Shown here one piece after another: positions 55,683 through 64,000 of a stretch of 64,000 nucleotides of DNA. The stretch is from Thalassia testudinum. Its lineage: Eukaryota > Streptophyta > Magnoliopsida > Alismatales > Hydrocharitaceae. A program made the position numbers and the translations under genes. The stretch lies in contig JAZHRO010000014.1 in assembly GCA_037157565.1 (NCBI GenBank), positions 97,743,501-97,807,500 of the forward strand. The letters are read 5' to 3'. Under the pieces are notes generated by a model. It was not told where the DNA came from, made no database searches, and saw only the letters and a program-made list of their open reading frames with translations. Each line of letters begins with the position of its first letter. Positions within the stretch are counted from its first letter, which is position 1.

Positions 55683-57937
55683 TGATAGCGATTTTATGCG
55701 ATTTGTTAATTGGGTCGTTGTAACGCGTAAATCCGCTTTCGCTCTTAAATTTATAATCCTAGATAGGGAAGTATCTAGGGTCGTCCAAGGAGGCAATATG
55801 GTTGCAAAATTGATTCTTTTGCTAGGAATATAAATCTCAACTTTCTTTTTGGTATTTTTTTTTCAATATATCATTTTTTTGTTTTTTAAGCTAAGGCAAC
55901 ATGCGAACTGATGGCGGGAAAAGTGATTTACACTTCAATTTAAATACTACTTCTATGTGGCAAGTAGAGTCTCTCCCTAAGCTCACTCTAGGAAAGTGGA
56001 GGCCTAGAATAATTAGGGAGAGGGAGTGAAGAATGCTGAAAATAAGCTAATAGAAATGCAAACAAGAAATGCAAAGAAGGCAACTAGATAATTGATAAAG
56101 TGTTTTACAAAAGGCCTAGTAGAGAAAAGCTTGTACTACTAGAAAAATGCAAATATGAAAAGAAAACACAAATCCTCTAGATAGATGGTGAAGAAGAGGG
56201 CTTCTTGCTCCAAGGTTGGTGGCTCCCAATCTTGAAAAGAGTCCTTCAACTCCTTCCTTGCAGTGCTCCGCCAAGGTGATGTCCTCCAAGGCAAGCCCTA
56301 GGGGGGTGTGCCCTAAGTTTCTCTCCAAGGGTGGACGTCCACCCTAACTCCTTCTCCTTTTCCTAGCCGTCCTCCTTGAAGTGGAAGAGTCCTCCTCCTT
56401 GGCGTGGCTCAAGTTGAAGCGAGTGGGGAGAAGAAGGCACCAAAGGGGCTGGTAATGTGCCCCTTTAATCTCCTTCTCTACTCCTTCTTCTTGGCCGTAG
56501 GTATAAGTGGTTTAGGTAGAAAAATATATTAAGGGAGGATGCCCCAAAATGGTGGTAGGTGGTGGCTTTTTATAGAATAGGAAGGGGCTATGGTGACCTT
56601 TGAATTGGATGGCCAAGATGAGTTGATGGAGGTTGTTGGAGATCCCATGGCCAAGGAGAGTTGGCGCCACCTTAAAGGACACAAAGGGGGTAGTTATGGG
56701 TGTTGACACCCCTTAGTGTTGGCGCCAAAATGGTCTTTCTAGAAGGCTATTAGGTGGCGCCACCTTAAGGTTCTAGAAGGGGGGTATGTGGATGGCTAGG
56801 ATGTGTTATATGGGTAGGTGTAGGGTGGATGAAGAGGCTGAAAGTTGGCGCCAAAATGGGGGTGGTTAGGGGTGGTTTTTGGCACCAACTTGAAGTGTCT
56901 TTTGGTGGAGATAATGGGGTGAAGGGGTGGCTAGGTGGTGGCGCCAACTTAAGTAGGGTAGCTAGCTTAGGTAGGCTTGAGTTGGTGGAGCTAGCTAGGG
57001 TTGATTTTTAAGGTAATGGATGGCCAAGGAGCTGGTTGTTAGCTAAGCTAAGCTAAGATAAGATAAGCTAAGCTAGCTTAGCTAAAGGTGGAGTAGAGGA
57101 GAAGGTGTTGAAGCTTGGGTTTGGAGGAAGGAGCTGAGGAGAAGTTTGGAGCTGGAGCTGGAGCTGGCTGCTGCTGAAGAGGCTGGCATGGGGCTACTCT
57201 AGCTGGCTTAGCTTGCTAGTTCTTTGCTAGTTGCTAAGCCAAGCTAAAGTGAGCTAGCTTCTACCAAAATGAGCTGAGGTGAGCTAGGTCTGGTGCTCCT
57301 GGGGAGAATCAAGCTGGTTGAGGTAGCTAAGGTAGCTTAGCTCAACTAAGTCAAGCTAAGCTGAGTCCCCGGGAGTTGGAATTGAGCTTCCTGAGCTGGG
57401 ATGAGTTCTTCTTCAGCTGGCTGGAGCTGAGTGGAGCTGGATGTAGCTGGATCTGAGCTGGGGTGAACTCGTGTCAACTCAGCTGAGCTAGCTAGAGCTC
57501 CCTGTGAACTAGTGGGAGCTGAGATGAGCTAGACTCAGCTAAGTTGAGCTGGATCTGAGCTGACTTGAGCTAGGGTGAGCTAAGATGAACTCTCTTGAGA
57601 TACCATTCAGCTGAGATTAGCTGAATGGAGCTGGGATGAGCTAACCCTAGTTCAAGTGAGCTAGGTTCCAGCTGTGGTGAGCTGGATCGAGCTGAGTTCC
57701 AACTAGTCTGGGCTTCTCCTTCACCATTTGCCTTCTTGAGTGCTAGGGTTTTAAGGATCTGCATATCTGTGCATCCCTAACACTCACAAAAACATATTAA
57801 AAAGACAAATAAAGGATGCAATGCATGCCTAACCTAATTTATGCCTAAATGCAGCCCAAAAACCCGTTTGCGGAGTAAAATCCTAAGAGCTAGGTTTGTT
57901 TTAATGCGTAAGAATGATGATAAACTGGCGTTTATCA
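55683..57937 (-). mobile_element. Solo LTR (2255 bp) inserted in the leader of H
   Basis: Termini TGATAGCG...GTTTATCA, flanked by AATAG at 55678-55682 and 57938-57942. No coding domain and no second LTR. A minus-strand TATA box (plus TTTTTATAG about 56568-56576) suggests minus orientation, with U3 from 57937 down. U3 includes the AGCT-dense tract. It is not similar by eye to the other LTRs in the window. A MITE-like or other small DNA element is less likely, given TG..CA ends without inverted repeats. Confidence 0.75.
57030..57700. repeat. AGCT-dense tract in the U3 of the solo LTR
   Basis: By hand count about 50 AGCT tetranucleotides in some 670 bases, against 2-3 expected by chance. They mostly sit in GAGCTGAG, GAGCTGG, TAGCTAAG and similar contexts at irregular spacing, so this is not a simple tandem array. 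AGCT is its own reverse complement, so the tract is symmetric in both strands. Confidence 0.85.
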
Positions 57938-57961
57938 AATAGCTTCTAGAATGGCCATTGC

Positions 57962-57979
57962 TCCCCGACATCGGAGCCA
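57962..57979 (-). other. Degraded primer-binding site of element H
   Basis: Minus strand TGGCTCCGATGTCGGGGA, four changes from the site in F, next to the LTR end ...AACCA. Confidence 0.7.
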
Positions 57980-57984
57980 AAAAC

Positions 57985-60779
57985 TGGTTGGGCTCCTTGT
58001 TTGCAGTGTTTTAATGATTACATCCGATGTAGTATATTGCAAAAAATGGTCACCAGTTTAATTTATTTATTACTCAAGATTTAGATTATCCCGAGGTCGA
58101 ACTCAGGGAGCACACATCATTCTAGAAACATATAAGTTCACAATATTGTTACAAAAATTTAAGAAAGAGAGAGTGAGCAAAAATTTCTCTTTTTCTTCTT
58201 CTCTCCTTTCTCTTGGCTTCTTCTTCTTCTCCCTTCTCGCACTATGCTTCTTTTCTTTCAGCAGCTGCGGTTCTTTTCTTTCTCTTTTCTGTCTCTTCAT
58301 TCTCTTGGCTTCTTCTTCTTCTCTCGTTTCTTACTGTGCCTTCTCTACTTCAGTCAGCTTCTCTACTTTCTTTCTTCTTCTCCTCTACTGTAGTTCTTCC
58401 TTTTCTTTTCCTTTTCTCTGCTGCTGCTTCTTCTTCTTCCTTCTTTCTCTGCGTCATCTCCTTCTTCTTTCTTCTCAGCTTCTCCTTACAGCAGCTCCTC
58501 CTTCACCTTCTTTTTTTTCTTTACTTTGTGTCTAAGTCCTCGCCTCCTTCTTTCTTCTCCTTCTTGCGGCCAAGCCTTTGCCGCTTCCCTTCCTTCTCTT
58601 CTTCACGTGCTCCCTGCACACACGCGAACGCAAAACCTACCCCTACCCTTTCCCCAGTCTCTCTCTCTCTGAATCTCTCTTTGGTACTCTCTCCCAAAGC
58701 TGGGTAATCGGGTCGAGTCACGTGCCCGGGTCGGGTCACGTGCCCGGGTCCAGGCGCACCGGGTTGGGTGGTGAGCGAGGAGTGCACGGATCAGGGTAAT
58801 CGGGTCGTGGGTCAGGTTCGCGTGGGCAGTGCCGCGGACGAGACCCGGTGAGTGACGGCGAGGGACCTCACCCCAGTGTTTCGAGGGGATAAGCCAGGAA
58901 CACTTTTTCAATTTATGTGTGGGCACGTGCCCACACACTTCCGACGTGGGACTAAAGTCCCACCTTTGTTTTCGAGCATCTGCGGGAGGAAGGTTCATCC
59001 AATTGGGGCAATGGCAGAGGCCTGCGACCCCAATTTAGAACCTAAGTGTGTGCGCGAGGAGGTTCCACACCTACTGGTCCTGGGTGCCTGGAGTGCTGCA
59101 GCCTAGAGTAGCTTGCGAAGCAACTCCAACCCGCTCGTTAATGGCGGTGAGCCGCGCTGTCCATGAAACACGCACATAGCCTCGCGGCCTTGTCAAATAC
59201 CTTGGGCGGCTTCGCCGCAGTGTGGCGAAGGTGCAGAGGTGGCCGGAGTGGTGCGAGGGTGTCTGTGTGAGTGTGCCCAGGACACACTGTGTGCGTGAGA
59301 GTGGGTGTGTTCGGGGGGTGTTCTGGAGGTGTGGCGTGGTGAATGGAGTGCGGATTTAGGGTCAGTGAGGTGTTGTGGTGCTTAAGGGGTAGCTGGCGAG
59401 GCGAATGGAGGTGTGGAGCGGCTGGAACGCCTCACCGGAGGGCGGTCGGAGATGGAGAAGGTGGCAATGGATAGTGGTGTTCGGTGGGTGGAATCAGCAA
59501 ATTAATATGGGGAAATAAAGAAGAGAGTAAGGGTAAGAGTGCTTACTTACTTAACTGACGAAAGGGGAGGAGGAGGCGCTCGGCGCGTGCCTGCCAACGC
59601 TAGAGACGAAGATGCCCAGAGGGCGGTAACGGCGACAAGGAGGAGGTCAGGAAGGTGCCAGCTAGTGCGGCCTGGCACGGGAGGATGAGGCGGAGTGAAC
59701 TCTGTTGCAGGTATGGCAGCAGAGCAACGAAGGGGAGGAGGAAGGGTCACCGGAGCCTGCGGGCGCTTGATCGGAGGCGGAGATGAAGTTGGGGGTTTTC
59801 CTCGGCCAAAATAGGCTAGAGACGACCGGAGAGCCCTGCCGTCCCTTAAATAGTAGCTGGCGATAAGAGAATCTCGAGGAGAGATCGTGGAGAGCTTGCC
59901 GAAGTTGGCTGGAAGTGGAGACCCATTCCTCTTGTGCGTTCACACGAGAGGAGTGGGCAATGGTAGGACATGGGAGGGGGTCCTTGTGGAAGAGGACGAC
60001 GCAAGGAACTCCCCTTTTGTTTCTTAGAGTGGCTCCCATGTCCTGCGCGGCGCCATCCTCTACGCAATGTCGCCGAAGGTATGGGCAGCTACGTGGGGTG
60101 ACAGAGGGACCGTTCTGTAAAGTACAAAAGGGAAGCTAGGGGGCAAAATGCAAGGGTTCCAAAAGATAAGGTTCGAAAAGTAATTCAAGAGGACCAATTT
60201 GTAAAGTAGGTCAAGATGGCCTTCCCTTAGGTCCAAATTTTGGTATAAACCTAATTTGGACATAAGGAATCTAATGGTGAAGTTTGATTTTAGGTTTGAC
60301 CACGTTTGAATGGTAAATTTGCATAAAAACCCAAATCAGGTCAAAAATTAGGCATGGTTCTCAATCTAGGTCAAGATAGGTTCCAAAGGCCAAATTGAAG
60401 GTTCTAAACCCTAGGGAATATTTTTCCATGAATTTTAGGGGGTTTAGTTGATTTCTATCCTGCCTGGAACCTCACGAATTAAAGCAGGTTTGTTTCAGGG
60501 TTACAGAATGTCATTTAATTCGTAGAAGTTGCTATAACCCTTTTCGGATCAGGTCATCCCACTTTATTTCTTAATAAGCCCATTTGACCTGTGTTTAGAC
60601 CCTTAGACACCCCATTTGTGTACTGCATTGGTAAAATTGCAGTTTTACCCCTTGTGAATTATTTTATTCTTAAATTTAGAATTCTCTGATTTAGGCTTTC
60701 CCTTAGGTTTTGTAGGAGCTTTTGTACACTTATTTAGATCAAAATATGCTAGTTAGGGTTCATGATGAGGCTTTCATCA
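57985..60779 (-). repeat. 5' LTR of element H (2795 bp)
   Basis: Collinear with 44778-47560. TATA-like TATTTAA on minus (plus 59846-59852), U3 inverted repeat 59922-59957, CTCCCTGAGTTCGACCTCGG at 58091-58110. Ends CTTTCATCA followed by TTATG. Confidence 0.9.
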
Positions 60780-61395
60780 TTATGCTGAGAAGATCAGTTG
60801 AAATTTCCTTCATTGTCACAAAATCAGTCCATCTAGGTGAATGGCCAATTGGATCAGTGTACGACATCGCAATGTTGGCACAAAGTTCATACTTGTCATC
60901 CTCAAATTCATCATGTATTTTGCCACAATCAAAGTTCTTGGTTGCTCGGAAAATATCCATCCTCAACTTTTGCTCTCCTAGGGCTATTTCCATACATCTA
61001 GTTGTGCAATCAATGTTTGCCCTGGTAGTCGCCAAGAATGGGCAACCTAGAATTATAGGAGCATTCTTTAAATCAGCTGGGAGTTCCATGTCTAGCACAA
61101 AAAAGTTGGCAGGAAAACCAAATCCATTAACTTCAATAATCACATTTTCTACTATTCCCCTTGGCACTTTCACAGTTCGGTCTGCTAGTTGGATTGTGAC
61201 AGAAGTCGATTTTAATTCCCTAAATTGAAATCGATCATACACTACAGTGGGGATCAAGTTGATTGAAGAACCTAGGTATAAAAGGGCCTTGTTGAAAAGA
61301 GCATTAGTTAACTTGCAGGCAATTAGCGGGGCTCCTGGGTCCTTTTGTTTATGCGGTAAATCACTTAGTATAACAACACTTGCCTGTTGGGACAA
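60780..61395 (-). pseudogene. Protease region of element G
   Basis: IACKLTNALFNKALLYLGSSINLIPTVVYDRF, VTIQLADRTVKVPRGIVENV, FFVLDMELPADLKNAPIILGCPFLAT. The fold is clear but the active-site position reads YLGS: the catalytic Asp is Tyr here. About 205 codons are open up to the H insertion point; the last few codons called on the left belong to the H LTR. Confidence 0.8.
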
Positions 61396-63580
61396 GACTG
61401 CCTTGCCAGCCTTCTTGGACTAGCGCCTAGGGGTATAGTATTCTTTGAAACATTGGGCTGTGGTAGGGAAGTAGTCGATAGCTTCCAATAGAGGCACTTG
61501 TACTTGCAAATCCTTAAACATGGCTTTAATTCATCAATGTTGCTGCTGCCCTTACCTCTTTTCTTAATCTCTTTCATCAATGCCTTAGGAAAGGGCACGA
61601 AAATTTGAACTTCAGGGTTGGCCATTACTTCCTTTTTCCTCCTTTGTTCCTTTCATCTTCCAACGGCTCAGACTACCATAATGGTTGGTTTGATAGGCCT
61701 AGGTCTTTTCTTGGAATGGGCTCTTTTGTGGCTTCTCCACTCCTCAGAGTCACTGCACTGGTGTTAGCCTTATGGTGGATGAGGAATAAAAGGGCTAGGT
61801 AAAAATGGACCTTCAGGTGTAGGGAATCCAAGGGGATATGACAGTGCCTACAATACAGCGTCAACCTTCCCTTGGAGGCCATTGGGTCATGGTCAACCAC
61901 AGGAACGTTCCTAGGGTTTGGAACAAGTTGAGATGGCAGTGTACCTTGAGCCCGATTGTCTTGACATAACTGATTAAGCTATGGCGCTAGGGTTTCTGTG
62001 ATAGCCCTGTATTTGTTGTCCATTTGCTGCAAGGTCTTTTGCAGGGTTTCCAAAAGTTCAGGTTTTTGTGGCTAGAGTTGAGGGTTTTCCCTGTAGTTCT
62101 GCACCATGGGTGGTCTGATTTGTTGCTGATAGGGCTGTTGGTATGTCTATCTAAGATAAGCAGGAGCCTGAGGTACATGAATTTTGGACCGCTGGTGTGG
62201 TTGGGGAACATAAGCAGATCTTGTGGTGTTCCCACCCCATGAGAAGTTGGGGTACTAAGCCTATCTAGGGTTATATGTTTTGAAATACGGGCACAACATT
62301 CACATCTTCATAAGCTGAAGATGCAATTGATGCAGTGTCATCAATGGAATACACATCACAATCAGAGTTGTGTGCATAACCCTATTCAACTGGAACCAAT
62401 TCCAAGTTGTTAACTAGCTCCTGAAAAGATGTAGCCCTTGATGAAGAAGGCTTAGAGTGATCATGAGTCAAAATCATTGTCTTTGTGGCTGGGCTCGAGG
62501 GTTAGATGTGGGAAGAGGTGTGACTCCTTTAGATGGGGTAGACCGATTCTGAATCAATTCATCCAGCTTCTTATCAAGCAGGTCCACCTTGTCCAATTTT
62601 GCGATGATGAGGTTCATGTCAGCTTTAACAAATTCAAGGTGAACCTCATGGGCAGTGGCTTTTGGTTGACTAGATTTGTTGAATTGACTCATGGATGTTG
62701 CATTCATTGAATTCTCAGCCAAGGATTCGAAGAGTTTGAATGCATTGTCTTCATCCTTGGCTAGGAAATTACCACCACTTGAGGCATCAACAAGGTACCT
62801 ATGGGTGTCATACAACCCATGGTAGAAAATTTGGGCCAAGTGCCATCTGGGCACTTCATGATGCAGACATTTCATCAACAAGTCTTGAAATCTTTCCCAT
62901 GCTTCACGTAATTTTTCTCCCAATGTCTAGGTAAATGTTGTGATGGAATGCCGCATGGCGTTAGTCCTTCAAATGGGAAAGAATTTTTGCAGAAATTCTA
63001 TTCTAGGTTCTCCCCATGTGTTAGTTGGTCATCCTATGGTCTTGAACTAGTAAGAAGCCTTATCCCTTAAAGAAAAAGGGAACAACTTCATCATGACCAC
63101 ATTGATGTCCACATCCCAGGGCTGGACCATTTTAGCTATATGTCCTAGATCTTCCAAGTGTTAGAACAGGTCTTCATGGATGAAAAAAATCTGTATTAGA
63201 CTTATGACACTAGATTTAAGTTCAAACCCATCCCCTTCATCGGGCATCCTTACCAATGGTCTTAGCTGGAGTGCAGTTGGGTTGTAGAAGTCTCTCAACC
63301 TTCTTGGTTTCTTACCCTAAGGTGGGTTCTACATGTCTTCTAGGGTTTTCAGGATTCTTTCCATCTATTCCATAAGGTTCTCTTCTAATGCAGCAAGTTG
63401 TGCTCTAATGATAGCAAGAGGATCATTTTCAATCTTGGGGTTCTCTCCCTCCATGGTTGGAGATGAGGAAGATGAGGAAGATGATGAGGAAGAAATGGTG
63501 ATGACTGGAGAAGAGGTGGGTCTCCTAGAACGTGGTAGTAGGGGACTAGATAATTGAGACCTTAATGACCTCCTTCCTTA
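61396..63580 (-). pseudogene. gag: gag pseudogene of element G
   Basis: A Ser-rich leader (SRRPTSSPVITISSSSS) from about 63540, then MEGENPKIENDPLAIIRAQ at 63452. The core (LFPFSLRDKASY, FLQKFFPI) near 62960-63090 contains stops. 62923-62474 reads GEKLREAWERFQDLLMKCLHHEVPRWHLAQIFYHGL and on to KLDKVDLLDKKLDELI. The C-terminal part includes MANPEVQIFVPFPKALMKE at 61625. Broken by stops and frame changes. Confidence 0.78.
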
Positions 63581-63796
63581 CATACAAGGGGCAAGGAATC
63601 AAGAAGTGTTATGTGCAACACTTGCTAACCTTGGAGTTAGTGATTTAAGATTAAGGTTCTAACTAATCACCACAAGTCTTGAAATCTTAACTTGTTTTCC
63701 GAAACTAATCAAGCCAGATAGAATAAGGAGGGATAAGAGAGAAGGTTCTTCCCTGCAAGGTTCCTTTGGACTCTCTTACCACGGCTGTTTGGCATT

Positions 63797-63815
63797 GCTC
63801 CCCAGTCTTTGACAC
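63797..63815 (-). other. Possible primer-binding site of element G
   Basis: Minus strand GGTGTCAAAGACTGGGGAGC. The GGGGAGC end and the following CAATGCC match the flank of the tRNA-Asp sites in B and H, but the middle differs strongly. Either badly decayed or another tRNA. Confidence 0.35.
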
Positions 63816-63821
63816 CCGATT

Positions 63822-64000
63822 TGGTTAGGAAAACTAAGTGCTCAAAACTCAATGATGGCAGTTAATGAAACCAATCTTCATATTTTAAAGATTTGCCAAG
63901 ATTATGTATGCTTTTGTTGAGTTGCACTTGTTATGACTTGAGAGGAGCTTAAGGGGTTGCAAACATGAGAGTGTGTGCTTTTTCTTTACTTAGCGCACCC
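63822..64000 (-). repeat. Possible start of the 5' LTR of element G
   Basis: Begins TGGTTAGG on + directly beyond the PBS-like site. No coding content. I could not match it by eye to the LTR ending at 30196, but the homologous ends of the two LTRs may simply not both be in view. Confidence 0.3.

Larger units (their letters stand above)
44778..60779 (-). mobile_element. Element H: decayed autonomous Athila-lineage retrotransposon inside G
   Basis: 16,002 bp with TTATG on both sides. LTRs of 2783 and 2795 bp with many differences. Order on the minus strand: 5' LTR, degraded PBS, leader (with a nested solo LTR), gag, protease, RT, RNase H, integrase, 3' region, PPT, 3' LTR. The proteins are closely related to B. 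From protease to the end of integrase (52536 to 49102) everything stays in one frame, broken by stops only. It splits the G frame between protease and RT. Confidence 0.93.
29640..64000 (-). mobile_element. Element G: old Athila-like autonomous retrotransposon split by F and H
   Basis: With F and H removed, a continuous minus-strand element remains: PBS-like site near 63800, gag (61400-63560), protease (60780-61395), RT, RNase H and integrase (41790-44772), 3' region (40451-41600 joined to 30211-30650), PPT (30197) and LTR ending at 30196. The internal part is about 7.8 kb after subtraction. From 44681 down to 41805 the pol blocks stay in one frame, broken by stops only. The 5' LTR lies mostly to the right of the window, and the left LTR border is uncertain. 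Confidence 0.75.

Noticed and set aside
60721..61228. Plus-strand 168-codon frame
   Set aside because: Antisense shadow of the G protease region, running into the H LTR.

Overview
This is plant nuclear repeat DNA. I found no host gene, tRNA, rRNA, CRISPR array or bacterial-type signal. Almost all of it is a set of nested LTR retrotransposons, mostly Ty3/gypsy elements of the Athila lineage (Athila-type gag, an aspartic protease with a DLGA active site, an FMDD reverse transcriptase, and primer-binding sites matching plant tRNA-Asp). The size of the nests fits a large, repeat-rich angiosperm genome. I cannot name the species.

Left nest (1-28059). B (6346-26128, + strand) is a decayed autonomous gag-pol element. 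Its 5' LTR is interrupted by A (1-6345, + strand, cut by the window edge). Its pol 3' end is interrupted by D (14238-21662, + strand, target duplication CCGTT/CCATT). B itself sits in an older minus-strand LTR (26129-27144), which abuts a chromovirus (Tekay/Del-like) integrase fragment (27145-28059).

Middle (28060-29639). Unclassified AT-rich sequence with one recognisable LTR-type terminus.

Right nest (about 29640-64000, minus strand). G is an older Athila-like element whose body is split twice. F (30651-40450) is a very young insertion with TSD CCTTG, two 2689-bp LTRs with only two differences noticed, and an exact PBS. H (44778-60779) is an autonomous, decayed element with TSD TTATG. H carries in its 5' leader a solo LTR (55683-57937, TSD AATAG) with an extraordinary AGCT-dense tract.

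How they fit together. A, B, F and H form one family by shared leaders, 3' regions and LTRs. B and H carry gag-pol. A and F carry instead one long open reading frame of unknown function (called ORF X here) and no pol, so they look like parasites mobilised by B/H-type enzymes. D is also pol-less, and its 3' region matches that of G, suggesting a second autonomous/non-autonomous pair. The ORF X tail and the tail of D's reading frame share a motif. Non-coding structures recur in every element: a hairpin at the end of the coding region, a CAATG-AGGA-CATTG hairpin next to an internal PPT-like tract, a three-unit tandem repeat, and inverted repeats upstream of the LTR TATA box. Two of these hairpins show compensatory base changes.
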